Positions 17,427 through 26,128 of a stretch of DNA of 64,000 nucleotides are shown here, one piece after another. The translations under genes were made by a program, and so were the position numbers. Position 1 is the stretch's first letter; each line of letters begins with the position of its first letter. Origin of the DNA: Kitasatospora sp. A2-31 (lineage in GTDB: Bacteria; Actinomycetota; Actinomycetes; Streptomycetales; Streptomycetaceae); assembly GCF_022288725.1 (NCBI RefSeq), contig NZ_JAKNTA010000003.1:685738-749737 (forward strand). Reading direction: 5' to 3'. The notes below the pieces were generated by a model that ran no database searches, was not told the DNA's origin, and saw only the letters and a program-made list of their open reading frames with translations.

Positions 17427-18364
17427 CCGATGTGACCTTGAGGGCCGCCCTGCGGCTCTACCCGGCCCGCTACCGCCGGGAGCGGGCCGACGAGATCGCC
17501 GCCGTCTTCGCCGACACCACGGCGGGCGCCGGGCGGCTGGCCACCGCGCGGGAGGCCTTCGACCTCGCGGCGTACGGCCTGCGCGTCCGGACCGGGTTGA
17601 CGTCCACCTCGCCGGGCGGGCGGTTGGCGGCGCTGACGGCGCCGCTCGCCGCCGGCGCGTCGGCCGGGATGGCCGCCGCCTACCATCTCGTCGGGCACTC
17701 CTGGCTGCAGATCGAACTCCCCGGCTCGGCCGGGGACGTGCCGTTCTTCCTGGCCGTGGCGGCGATGACCGCGCTGCCGCTGCTCGGGGCGGTCGCCGCC
17801 CTGTTCGGGCGGTGGTCGGCCGCGCGGATCCTGGCCGGCGGAACGGCGCTCGCGGTGCTGGCGCACCTCCTCCTCCTGGCGGTGGTCACGGAGCCATGGG
17901 GTGGGGTCTGGGTGACCATGTACGCGTTCCAGTTCGAGGGCGCCTTCCTGCTCTGGAGCCTGGTGCAGCTCGCCGCTCCCCGGGACGTCCTGCCGTCGCC
18001 CGCCTGGCGGGAGTGGTGCCTGGTGCTGGTGTCGGCGATCGCGGCCCCGACCGCGGCCGTTTCGATCGACGCCTACGCCTCCTGGAGCACGATCGATCCG
18101 CTGTGGCGGGGTCTGATGGTCGGCGTGCCGCTGTTCATGGCGCTGGCGGCACTGCGCCGCTGGTACGTGGTCGCGGTGCCCGGGCTGGCCGCGCTCCCCT
18201 GGACGTTCAGCGCCAACCTCCACGGGCTCTGGCAGCAGGCCGGCGGGATCACCAGGCTGTTGCCGGCGGCCGTGCTGGCGGTGGCCGCGATGGTCGGAGT
18301 GCTCATGCTGCGCCGGCCGACCGGCGGGGCGGCTCCGGGTGACGGGGGCCGGCAGCCGGCGTGA
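17423..18364 (+). CDS. multi-pass membrane protein partner of PadR
   Basis: A 313-residue integral membrane protein translationally coupled to the PadR gene. The N-terminal 50 residues (LRAALRLYPARYRRERADEI) are cytoplasmic and match a motif found in proteins that follow PadR regulators. About seven to eight hydrophobic helices follow from residue 70 to the end, for example FFLAVAAMTALPLLGAVAAL and LPAAVLAVAAMVGVLML. No transporter signature is recognised. Function unknown. Confidence 0.8.
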   Translation: MTDVTLRAALRLYPARYRRERADEIAAVFADTTAGAGRLATAREAFDLAAYGLRVRTGLTSTSPGGRLAALTAPLAAGASAGMAAAYHLVGHSWLQIELPGSAGDVPFFLAVAAMTALPLLGAVAALFGRWSAARILAGGTALAVLAHLLLLAVVTEPWGGVWVTMYAFQFEGAFLLWSLVQLAAPRDVLPSPAWREWCLVLVSAIAAPTAAVSIDAYASWSTIDPLWRGLMVGVPLFMALAALRRWYVVAVPGLAALPWTFSANLHGLWQQAGGITRLLPAAVLAVAAMVGVLMLRRPTGGAAPGDGGRQPA

Positions 18365-18433
18365 TCCGGCGGGTGGCCCGGCGGATCGGCGGGGTGGGTG
18401 TCGCCGGGGGCGTCGCGGTGTGGCAGTCTACCG

Positions 18434-18449
18434 ATATGTCTAGACCAAT
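18434..18449. promoter_or_regulatory. dre-like site overlapping the cutC start codon
   Basis: ATATGTCTAGACCAAT matches 12 of 16 dre positions with an intact GTCTAGACCA core, and the cutC ATG (18436-18438) lies within it. A DasR dimer here would block the gene. Inferred from sequence only. Confidence 0.45.
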
Positions 18450-19122
18450 TTTCGAAGTCATCGCGCTGACGCCCCAGGACGCCCAGGCCGCCGAGTCGGG
18501 CGGCGCCGACCGGCTCGAACTGGTCACGGACATGGCCGCCGACGGTCTCACCCCGTCCGTCGAGGACTTCGCCGGGATCCGCGCCGCGGTGGAGCTCCCG
18601 CTCCGCGTCATGCTCCGCCTGCGGGACGGCTTCACCCCGGGCGACCTGGACGGGCTCTGCGCCCGCGCCGACGCCCTGCGGGCCGAGGGCGCCGAGGAGT
18701 TCGTCTTCGGTTTCCTCGACCCCGACGGCGGTGTCGACCTGGCCGCCACCGCGGCCGTCGCCGAGGCGGTGGCCGGCTGCCGCTGGACCTTCCACCGGGC
18801 GCTCGACCACAGCGCCGACCGGGCCGCCGTCCGCGCCGCCGTCGGCGCCCTGCCCGGCCTCGACACCTTCCTCACCTCCGGCGCGGCCGGCGGGGTGGAC
18901 GCCGGCCGGGACGTCCTGCTGGCCGAGCTGGAGCGGGCCGGTGAGCCCGGGTACGGCCAGCGCATCCTGATCGGCGGCGGGCTGCGGGCGGAGCACGTGC
19001 CGGGGCTGCGGGCGGCGGGCTTCGACGCCTTCCACGTCGGCGGCGCGGTGCGCCCCGACGGGTGGCGGTCGCCGGTGGACGCCGGCAGGGTCGCCGAGTG
19101 GCGGTCGCTGATCGATGGCTGA
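18436..19122 (+). CDS. cutC: CutC-family protein
   Basis: A 228-residue TIM-barrel protein with the CutC signatures FEVIALTPQDAQAAESGGADRLELV, LRVMLRLRDGF, FHRALDHSAD and the C-terminal GGGLRAEHVPGL ... FHVGGAVRP. The family was named for copper homeostasis, but that role is disputed, and a sugar- or metabolite-binding TIM barrel is equally possible. No ribosome site precedes the ATG. A dre-like operator covers the start codon, which would link it to amino-sugar metabolism if real. Confidence 0.9.
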   Translation: MSRPIFEVIALTPQDAQAAESGGADRLELVTDMAADGLTPSVEDFAGIRAAVELPLRVMLRLRDGFTPGDLDGLCARADALRAEGAEEFVFGFLDPDGGVDLAATAAVAEAVAGCRWTFHRALDHSADRAAVRAAVGALPGLDTFLTSGAAGGVDAGRDVLLAELERAGEPGYGQRILIGGGLRAEHVPGLRAAGFDAFHVGGAVRPDGWRSPVDAGRVAEWRSLIDG

Positions 19123-19168
19123 GCGTGAGAGCGCCGACGGCTGAGCGATCGGTGGCCCGCGGCTCGGA

Positions 19169-19202
19169 GCGGAGGGGACCGGCACGGGCCGGTCCCCTCC
19201 GC
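19169..19202. terminator. bidirectional terminator
   Basis: Perfect 15-bp arms (GCGGAGGGGACCGGC and complement) with a four-base loop sit between the convergent cutC and HelD-type genes. Confidence 0.85.
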
Positions 19203-19230
19203 GCGTCCGGCCCCGGCCGCGCGTGCGGCG

Positions 19231-21282
19231 TCAGGCCAGCTGCGCGGGCAGCGGCTCGGCGTGCAGCACCGCGAGCCCGGAGACCGCACGGGTGAGGGCC
19301 ACGTACAGCCGGCGCAGCCCGGTGCGCTCGTCCGGCTCGCCGGCGACCACCGCGGCCGGCTCGTCCAGGACCACGTAGTCGTACTCCAGACCCTTGGCCA
19401 GCGAGGCCGGGACGAGGGTCAGCCGGGCCTCGGCGCTGGTCTCGGTGCCGGGGGCGAGGTACGGCAGGCCGGCCTCGGTCAGCGCCTCGGCCAGCACCGG
19501 GACGCGGGCGTCGGCGGCGATCAGGCCGGTCGACCCCTCGCGCTCCAACGCCCGGCGGCAGGCCTCGACCACCGCCTTCTCCAGCCCGTCCGCCGGGACC
19601 GGGGTGACGGCCAGCGAGCCGGGCGCCTCGCGGACGGAGCTCGCCGGTGCCAGGCCGGGGGCGATCGCCGGCAGCAGCCGGGAGGCGTAGGCGATGACCT
19701 CCTCGGGGACGCGGAAGCCCTTGGTCAGCTCCTCGATGTGGGCGGCCGGCTTGCCCAGGTGGTGCAGGGCGTCCGGCCAACTCGCCGTCGCCCACGGAGT
19801 GGTGCCCTGGGCGAGGTCGCCGAGGACGGTCGCCGAGCCGGTGGTGCAGCGGCGGCCGACCGCGCGGTACTGCATGGGGGAGAGGTCCTGCGCCTCGTCC
19901 AGCACCACGTGGCCGAGCGAGGGCGTGCGCTGCACCAGGTCGGTCGCCTCGTCCACCAGGACGGCGTCGGCCTGGGTCCAGCGGGCCGTCCTCACCGAGC
20001 GGCCGGGCTTCGGCCAGAGCACCACCGCCTGCTCCTCGGGGGTGAGGACGCCCTCCGCGCACGTGGCCAGGAACTCCGGGTCGGAGAGCAGCCGCAGCAC
20101 CAGCTTGGCCGGCTCGACCAGCGGCCAGCACTCCTTGACCACCGCCTTGACCGCGGCGTTGCGGGCCACCGCGTCCTGCACCCGGTCGTCCGGGGCCTCG
20201 CCGCCCTGCTCCATCTTCAGCAGCACGGCGTGCGCGATCCGCTGCGGCAGGGCGTCCCGGGCCGCCCCGTAGCGGATCTCACGTCCCTTCAACTCCTTGA
20301 TGATCTCGACCAGTTCGTAGGCCGGGACGCGCCAGCGCCGGGAGCCGCGGACCACCACGCAGGGCTCGGTGGGCAGCCGGATGCCCGACCGGACCGCGCG
20401 GCGCAGCACCTCCGCCATCCGGGCGTCGCCCTTCAGCCGGGCCGCCTCCGCGGTGTCCTCGCCGCGCACCTCGACGTGCGCGACCAGCTGCTGCACGGTG
20501 GCCTGGGCCACGTCCAGCTCGCCGAGCGCGGGAAGCACCTGCTCGATGTACGAGAGGAAGGCGTTGTTCGGGCCGATCACCAGCGTGCCGGTGCGGGCCA
20601 GCCGCTCGCGGTGCGCGTACAGCAGGTACGCCACGCGGTGCAGGCCGACGGCGGTCTTCCCGGTGCCGGGGGCGCCCTGGACGCAGACCGTGCCGCCGAT
20701 GTCGGCGCGGACGATCTCGTCCTGTTCGGGCTGGATGGTGGCCACGATGTCGCGCATCGGGCCGACGCGGGGCTTCTCGATCTCGGCGGCGAGCAGTGCG
20801 GAGGCGGTGTCCGACTCCGCGGGGTCGGTGAGGTGCTCGTCCTCGTAGGCGGTGAGCTCGCCGCCGGTGTAGCCGAAGCGGCGGCGGCGCTCGACGTCCA
20901 TCGGTCGGGTGCGGCTGGCCCGGTAGAACGGCTGGGAGACCGGAGCGCGCCAGTCGATCACCATCGGGTCGCCGTCGGCGTCGTGGACGTGCCGGCGGCC
21001 GATGTAGAAGCTCTCGCCGCCGGAGCCCTCGGAGAGCTCCTCGCTGATCGCGTGCAGGTAGTCGAGGCGGCCGAAGAACAGCGGGGTGTGCGAGAGGTCG
21101 GCCAGGGCGGCGATCCGGGCCTCGATCTGGTTCTGCAGGACGAGGGCGGTGACCCAGGTGCCGGTCACGTCGCGGATGTCGAGCGACTGCACGTCCTCGC
21201 GCATGGCGCGCAGCGCGGCCCGGGAGGCGGCGAGGTGGTCGCGCTCGCGCCGGAGGGGGTCGGTGGTGGGGGTGGCGGGCAC
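19231..21282 (-). CDS. HelD/HelR-type RNA polymerase-associated UvrD-like helicase
   Basis: GTG 21282 is preferred (GGAAGG six bases upstream); the longer frame from 21336 has no ribosome site. The 683-residue protein has a coiled N-terminal arm (DHLAASRAALRAMREDVQ), FFGRLDYL and DWRAPVSQPFYRASRT typical of HelD, then superfamily 1 ATPase motifs: Walker A VQGAPGTGKTAVGLHR, Walker B VVLDEAQDLSPMQYR, KGLEYDYVVLDE and YVALTRA. HelD proteins release stalled RNA polymerase; actinobacterial HelR members give tolerance to rifamycins by displacing the drug. No clear rifamycin-associated element was seen upstream. A probable -10, TAAGAT, lies on the minus strand at 21434-21439. Confidence 0.88.
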   Translation of the reverse strand: MPATPTTDPLRRERDHLAASRAALRAMREDVQSLDIRDVTGTWVTALVLQNQIEARIAALADLSHTPLFFGRLDYLHAISEELSEGSGGESFYIGRRHVHDADGDPMVIDWRAPVSQPFYRASRTRPMDVERRRRFGYTGGELTAYEDEHLTDPAESDTASALLAAEIEKPRVGPMRDIVATIQPEQDEIVRADIGGTVCVQGAPGTGKTAVGLHRVAYLLYAHRERLARTGTLVIGPNNAFLSYIEQVLPALGELDVAQATVQQLVAHVEVRGEDTAEAARLKGDARMAEVLRRAVRSGIRLPTEPCVVVRGSRRWRVPAYELVEIIKELKGREIRYGAARDALPQRIAHAVLLKMEQGGEAPDDRVQDAVARNAAVKAVVKECWPLVEPAKLVLRLLSDPEFLATCAEGVLTPEEQAVVLWPKPGRSVRTARWTQADAVLVDEATDLVQRTPSLGHVVLDEAQDLSPMQYRAVGRRCTTGSATVLGDLAQGTTPWATASWPDALHHLGKPAAHIEELTKGFRVPEEVIAYASRLLPAIAPGLAPASSVREAPGSLAVTPVPADGLEKAVVEACRRALEREGSTGLIAADARVPVLAEALTEAGLPYLAPGTETSAEARLTLVPASLAKGLEYDYVVLDEPAAVVAGEPDERTGLRRLYVALTRAVSGLAVLHAEPLPAQLA

Positions 21283-21580
21283 GGCGAACCTTCCCGGCTG
21301 CGCCGGAAGCGGGCGCAGCGGATCGTAGGAGCTCACGGTGGATACGGCCGGCCGGTTGCCGAGCGGTCGGCGCCTCCCCCGGCTGCCTGCGCGACTCAGC
21401 AGGTACCACGGTTCGGGAGGGGGCAGGCGAACGATCTTAGACCCGTGCGCCTCGGGGTTCCAGCCCGTTCCGGCCCCGGGGGGCGTCAGGGGCGGCGTAC
21501 ACCCGGAGGACGACCCGCGTCCTGCCGGATACGGCCTTTCGGGCGATGTGCCCGGCGCGTCCGGAACCTACCGTTGGAGT

Positions 21581-21775
21581 ATGAGCACCGTACACGTCAC
21601 GGCGCCGAGAGTGCCGAACCAGAAGTCCACCCCCGACCGCCCCGCCGGCGCCACGGCGGCGGCCGTCCCCGGCCGGCGCCACGGTCCGCTGAAGACCGCC
21701 GTCCGCAACCTCGGCATCGCCATCGACACCGCCGCGCGCGTGGTGCTCCTCGGGCGCGACGGCGTCGGGTACTGA
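21581..21775 (+). CDS. small hypothetical protein, 64 aa
   Basis: The ATG follows TTGGAGT. The product has a Pro/Arg-rich N-terminal half and a conserved-looking end, RHGPLKTAVRNLGIAIDTAA then VLLGRDGVGY. Codon use is typical for the genome. I recall similar small proteins next to helD in streptomycetes. No domain or membrane segment is visible, and function is unknown. The RloAB island begins just after its stop. Confidence 0.65.
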   Translation: MSTVHVTAPRVPNQKSTPDRPAGATAAAVPGRRHGPLKTAVRNLGIAIDTAARVVLLGRDGVGY

Positions 21776-21871
21776 GATTGGTTCAATCAAAGACGGGATC
21801 TCGCGAAACTTTGCGGATTTCGGCGGTTTGATTTGGGTAGTCTTCCCATCGGTAGATGAGGAGGACCGGCC

Positions 21872-23227
21872 ATGCTGATGCGATTCCGGGTCGCCAACCA
21901 CGCGTCCCTCCTGGATGAGCAGGAGCTGAGTCTCGTCGCGACCGACGAGCACGAGGACATCGCGGTGACTGAGGTCGCCTCGGCGGGCGTTCAGGTGCTG
22001 CCGGCCCTGGCGATCCTTGGGGCCAACGCCTCGGGCAAGTCCAACGTGCTCAAGGCGCTCGCGTACATGCGCCACGCCGTGCTCGAATCGCACGCCCGTT
22101 GGCTGCCCGACGGCGGAACGTCGCGGACGCCCTTCCTGCTGGCCGCTGCCGGGCGGACCTCACCGTCCGCGTTCTCGGTGGACATCGCTCTGGACGGCGT
22201 GCACTACGAATACGGATTCGAGGTGGACGACCGGCAGGTGCGTGAGGAGTGGCTCAGGAGCTTCCCGGAGGGACGGCCCCGGCGCCTCTTCGAACGGTCG
22301 GTGGCGGAGGACGGCGGCTCCCGCTACGAGTACGGGCCGAGTTTCCGCGGACGGAAGCGGCTGATCGAGGATGTCGTGCGACCGAACAGTCTCTACCTGT
22401 CGGCCGGTGCGGGGAACAACCACGAAGTCCTGGGCCGTATCCACCGGTGGTTCCACCGAGGGCTGAGGGTGGCACTGGATGCGAACTTCGCCGCAAGGAT
22501 CCAGGAAACCCGCAGGTTGTGGGACGAGTCGGACGTGCATCGCGACAGGCTCCGAGGTCTGTTGCAGTTCGCGGACCTGGGCATCACCGACCTGTCGATC
22601 ACCGAGGAGGAATGGGACGACGAGCGCGTGCGCCAGGTGAGGTCGGCGATGCGCGTCCTGGTCCCGGAGATCCCGGAAGACGAGCCGTTCGATGTCAAAC
22701 CGGCGCCCCGCATCGGCTTCGTCCACGCGGCGGAGGGCGGGCCACTGACGCTGGACCTCGCCGACGAGTCGAACGGTACCCGCACGTGGGCGGGTCTCCT
22801 CGGGCCGGTGATCGGCGCGCTGCAGGACGGGTCGCTGCTGGTGGTGGACGAACTCGACGCGCGGTTGCACCCGCACCTCGCTGCGAGGCTGGTGGCACTG
22901 TTCCAGGACCCGGAGCGGAACACGAACGGCGCCCAACTCCTCTTCAACACCCACGACGCCACGCTGCTGGCTCCGCAGAGCGAGGCGAACCTCCACCGGG
23001 ACCAGGTGTACCTGGCGGCGAAGAACCCCCGTACCGGGGCCACCGAGCTCACGGCCCTCGTCGACTTCAGGGTCAGGGACGGGGTCGAGAATCTGGAGAA
23101 GCGCTACCTCGCAGGGCGCTACGGTGCGCTACCGTTCTTCGACGAAGAGCTTCTGGTGGGGATCGGGGCGAAGCGTGAGGCGGGGCAGGCCACTCGGCAC
23201 GAAGAAGCAGAGCGCGAATACGCGTGA
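21872..23227 (+). CDS. RloA-like AAA/ABC-type ATPase (AAA_15/OLD-like)
   Basis: A 451-residue P-loop ATPase of the SMC/ABC-like group used in phage defence. It starts with MLMRFRVANHASLLDEQELSLV, and the Walker A GANASGKSN is at about residues 49-57. The ABC-type signature lies in LADESNGTRTWAGLLGP, Walker B is LLVVDELDARLHPHLA (about 317-332) and the H-loop is LLFNTHDATLL. AGGAGG lies upstream of the ATG. The rloB gene begins inside its 3' end (53-base overlap), so the two are coupled. Third-position GC is clearly lower than in the flanking core genes, which suggests recent acquisition. In such pairs the ATPase senses infection and controls the partner effector (family knowledge). Confidence 0.9.
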   Translation: MLMRFRVANHASLLDEQELSLVATDEHEDIAVTEVASAGVQVLPALAILGANASGKSNVLKALAYMRHAVLESHARWLPDGGTSRTPFLLAAAGRTSPSAFSVDIALDGVHYEYGFEVDDRQVREEWLRSFPEGRPRRLFERSVAEDGGSRYEYGPSFRGRKRLIEDVVRPNSLYLSAGAGNNHEVLGRIHRWFHRGLRVALDANFAARIQETRRLWDESDVHRDRLRGLLQFADLGITDLSITEEEWDDERVRQVRSAMRVLVPEIPEDEPFDVKPAPRIGFVHAAEGGPLTLDLADESNGTRTWAGLLGPVIGALQDGSLLVVDELDARLHPHLAARLVALFQDPERNTNGAQLLFNTHDATLLAPQSEANLHRDQVYLAAKNPRTGATELTALVDFRVRDGVENLEKRYLAGRYGALPFFDEELLVGIGAKREAGQATRHEEAEREYA

Positions 23228-23801
23228 GCAGGAACGGCGGTTCCTGGTCTACTGCGAGGGCGAGGTCACCGAGAAGATCTACCTCCGCGGTCTGGTGAGG
23301 GACCTCCGGGGGAAGCCGATCTCGCTGAAGATCGGTAACAGTCACGGTGAGCCCTGGCTACTGGTGAGTTCCGCGATCGCACACGCGGCACGTGCGGACG
23401 AGCCCTTCGACGAGGTGTGGTGCGTACTCGACGTCGAGGCCCCGCAACAGGCACCGTCCCTCGCCCGAGCGCTGAAACTGGCCCGGGAGAGCGGCGTCAA
23501 GTGCGCGCTGTCCTCACCGTGCTTCGAGGTCTGGCTGCTGCTGCACTTCGGTCGGGGGCGGTCGTACTTGGCGAGCCACCAGGCAGCCAAGGAACTGGCC
23601 AAGGTCCTCAGGGGGTACGACCCGAAGGGTAAGGCGTTCGACTTCGAAGACGTGCGGATGCTCACCGCCGAGGCGCGCAGGGCAGCACTCGATCTGCACG
23701 ACCGGCACGAGCAGCCGGGAAGGCAGATCGAGTGCTGGTGCGTCAGCAACCCGTGCACCTCGGTGGGCAGTTTGCTGGACGCCCTCGAATACAAGCCCTG
23801 A
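23175..23801 (+). CDS. rloB: RloB-family effector (TOPRIM-like)
   Basis: GTG 23175 gives 208 residues and follows GGGGCGAAGC. RloB signatures are FLVYCEGEVTEKIYLRGLV (TOPRIM-like Glu at residues 28 and 33), VWCVLDVEAP, LSSPCFEVWLLLHFG and the C-terminal NPCTSVGSLLDALE. The family is usually paired with an AAA ATPase, as here, in RloAB/AbiL-type abortive infection systems, and is thought to act on nucleic acid. The acidic pair that is normally DxD reads D-V-E (residues 86 and 88) in this copy. The stop codon lies three bases from the stop of the convergent XPB gene. Confidence 0.87.
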   Translation: MRRGRPLGTKKQSANTREQERRFLVYCEGEVTEKIYLRGLVRDLRGKPISLKIGNSHGEPWLLVSSAIAHAARADEPFDEVWCVLDVEAPQQAPSLARALKLARESGVKCALSSPCFEVWLLLHFGRGRSYLASHQAAKELAKVLRGYDPKGKAFDFEDVRMLTAEARRAALDLHDRHEQPGRQIECWCVSNPCTSVGSLLDALEYKP

Positions 23802-23804
23802 TCG

Positions 23805-25442
23805 CTACAGGACGTCGTCCGCGTCGATGATGCGGTAGGCGTAGCCCTGCTCGGCCAGGAAGCGCTGCCGGTGGGCGGCGAAGTCCTGGTCGACGGTGTC
23901 GCGGGCCACCACCGAGTAGAAGTGGGCCGCGTGGCCGTCCGCCTTGGGGCGCAGGACGCGCCCGAGGCGCTGGGCCTCCTCCTGCCGGGAGCCGAAGGTC
24001 CCGGAGACCTGGATGGCGACGGTGGCCTCCGGCAGGTCGATCGAGAAGTTGGCCACCTTGGAGACCACCAGGACGCTGATCTCCTTGTTGCGGAAGGCGT
24101 CGAACAGCTTCTCGCGCTGGGCGTTGCTGGTCTCGCCCTTGATCACCGGCGCGTCCAGGACCTCGCCGAGCTCGTCCAGCTGGTCGATGTACTGGCCGAT
24201 GATCAGCGTCTGGTCGTTCTCGTGCTTCTTGACCAGGGCCTCGACCACCCGCCGCTTGGTGGCGGTGGTCGCGCAGAACCGGTAGCGCTCCTCGGGCTCG
24301 GCGGTCGCGTAGGCGAGCCGCTCGGAGTCGGTCAGGGTGACCCGGACCTCGCAGCAGTCGGCGGGCGCGATGTAGCCCTGGGCCTCGATCTCCTTCCACG
24401 GGGCGTCGAAGCGCTTGGGGCCGATGAGCGAGAAGACATCGCCCTCGCGGCCGTCCTCACGGACCAGGGTGGCGGTCAGCCCGAGCCGGCGGCGGGCCTG
24501 CAGGTCGGCGGTGAACTTGAAGACCGGCGCGGGCAGCAGGTGCACCTCGTCGTAGACCACCAGGCCCCAGTTGCGGGCGTCGAACAGCTCCAGGTGGGCG
24601 TAGACGCCCTTCCGCTTGGTCGTCATCACCTGGTAGGTGGCGATGGTGACCGGCCGGATCTCCTTCCGGGTGCCGCTGTACTCGCCGATCTCGTCCTCGG
24701 TGAGCGAGGTCCGCTTGACCAGCTCGTGCTTCCACTGCCGGGCCGAGACGGTGTTGGTGACCAGGATCAGCGTGGTCGACTTGGCCTCGGCCATGGCGGC
24801 GGCGCCGACCAGCGTCTTCCCGGCCCCGCAGGGCAGCACCACGACGCCGGAGCCGCCGTGCCAGAAGCCCTCGACGGCCTGGGCCTGGTACGGGCGCAGC
24901 TGCCAGCCGTCCTGCTCCAGGTGGATGGGGTGCGCCTCGCCGTCCACGTACCCGGCGAAGTCCTCGGCGGGCCAGCCGAGTTTGAGCAGCACCTGCTTGA
25001 TCTGGCCGCGTTCGGACGGGTGCACCACCACGGTGTCCGGATCCACCCGCGCGCCGACCAGCGGGGCGATCTTCTTGGAGCGCAGCACCTCCTCCAGCAC
25101 CGGGCGGTCCGTGGTGCTCAGCACCAGGCCGTGGGTGGGGTGCTTGGTGAGCTGCAGCCGTCCGTAGCGGCCCATGGTGTCGGCCACGTCGACCAGCAGC
25201 GCGTGCGGGACGGGGTAGCGGGAGTAGGTGACCAGGGCGTCGACTACCTGCTCGGCGTCGTGGCCCGCGGCGCGCGCGTTCCAGAGCCCCAGCGGGGTGA
25301 CCCGGTAGGTGTGCACGTGCTCTGGTGCGCGCTCCAGCTCGGCGAACGGCGCGATGGCGCGGCGGCAGTCGGCAGCCTTGGGGTGGTCGATCTCCAGGAG
25401 GAGAGTTTTGTCGCTCTGGACGATGAGCGGTCCGTCGTTCAC
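23805..25442 (-). CDS. XPB/Ssl2-type DNA repair helicase
   Basis: A 545-residue superfamily 2 helicase of the bacterial XPB (ERCC3) family. An N-terminal helicase-associated domain (about 1-180) contains the damage-recognition-like region. Then come motif I LPCGAGKTLVGAA, Ia VTNTVSARQWK, II VVYDEVHLLP (DEVH box), III GLTATLVREDG and VI TFGSRQEEAQRLGRVLRPK. The family unwinds DNA 3' to 5'. It is followed on the chromosome by the helicase-associated protein at 26419-29028, the partner commonly found next to it in actinobacteria. The GTG start at 25442 begins MNDGPLIVQSDKT. Confidence 0.93.
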   Translation of the reverse strand: MNDGPLIVQSDKTLLLEIDHPKAADCRRAIAPFAELERAPEHVHTYRVTPLGLWNARAAGHDAEQVVDALVTYSRYPVPHALLVDVADTMGRYGRLQLTKHPTHGLVLSTTDRPVLEEVLRSKKIAPLVGARVDPDTVVVHPSERGQIKQVLLKLGWPAEDFAGYVDGEAHPIHLEQDGWQLRPYQAQAVEGFWHGGSGVVVLPCGAGKTLVGAAAMAEAKSTTLILVTNTVSARQWKHELVKRTSLTEDEIGEYSGTRKEIRPVTIATYQVMTTKRKGVYAHLELFDARNWGLVVYDEVHLLPAPVFKFTADLQARRRLGLTATLVREDGREGDVFSLIGPKRFDAPWKEIEAQGYIAPADCCEVRVTLTDSERLAYATAEPEERYRFCATTATKRRVVEALVKKHENDQTLIIGQYIDQLDELGEVLDAPVIKGETSNAQREKLFDAFRNKEISVLVVSKVANFSIDLPEATVAIQVSGTFGSRQEEAQRLGRVLRPKADGHAAHFYSVVARDTVDQDFAAHRQRFLAEQGYAYRIIDADDVL

Positions 25443-25524
25443 GCGGGGAAGCCCTCCACTGGCTGACAGGTCTGTCGGGACTCGGACCCTCCAGTGTCCC
25501 GCATCCGCCGCGCGGGTGGGTGGG

Positions 25525-25929
25525 CTACTTCCACTCGTAGAACCTGCCGGTGGACTTCCCGTCCGGGCTGACCTCGTACTCGAACAGCCCGACGACGTCG
25601 TTGAGCCGCTCGAACTGCGGCGAGACGCTGGAGAAGAAGAGCGAGCCGCGCCAGCTGGTGCCGCCGCCCTCGGTGAAGTGGCCGATGCCGACGCCCTGCC
25701 AGCTGAGGGTGCCGCCGTCGGCGGACATGTCGACGCCCTGGCCCTCGCCGCGGAGCGTGCCGTCGGGGCGCAGTTCGGACTCGTAGGTGCCGAAGCCGTT
25801 GACCGCGGTGCCGTAGTAGCTGCCGGTGCCCGCGAAGGAGACCTCGACCAGCACGTGGCCGTCGCCGGCGGCGATGACGCGCCGGCCGGTGTCCTGGCCC
25901 TGGAATTCGCCGATGAGATCGCCGAGCAT
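25525..25929 (-). CDS. hypothetical beta-rich protein, 134 aa
   Basis: The ATG is preceded by a textbook ribosome site, AAAGGAG at six bases. The sequence alternates short beta strands and Gly-rich turns, for example HVLVEVSFAGTGSYYGTAVN and GTSWRGSLFFSSVSPQFERLN. This suggests a small beta-barrel like lipocalin-type or DUF3224-like proteins, but I cannot assign a family. No signal peptide. It lies 82 bases upstream of the XPB gene in the same direction. Confidence 0.78.
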   Translation of the reverse strand: MLGDLIGEFQGQDTGRRVIAAGDGHVLVEVSFAGTGSYYGTAVNGFGTYESELRPDGTLRGEGQGVDMSADGGTLSWQGVGIGHFTEGGGTSWRGSLFFSSVSPQFERLNDVVGLFEYEVSPDGKSTGRFYEWK

Positions 25930-26128
25930 GATGACTCCTTTCGGGATCCCCTCTTCCGGAGTACGCCGGGTGCGACCCGCCGTCAAGGGCGGTCCTCCGT
26001 CACGGAGAAGGGCCGGCGCGCCGGCACCGCGCCTGGTGACCGGCGGGGGGCCGCGGCCGGTCGTGCGGCCGGTGACGGCCGGTGATCGCAGCGGGTGACC
26101 ACCGGGCCGGTCGGTCGTTGAGCCGGGC

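Noticed and set aside
19123..21437. Rifamycin-associated element before the HelD gene
   Set aside because: No inverted repeat of the expected length was recognised upstream of 21282.
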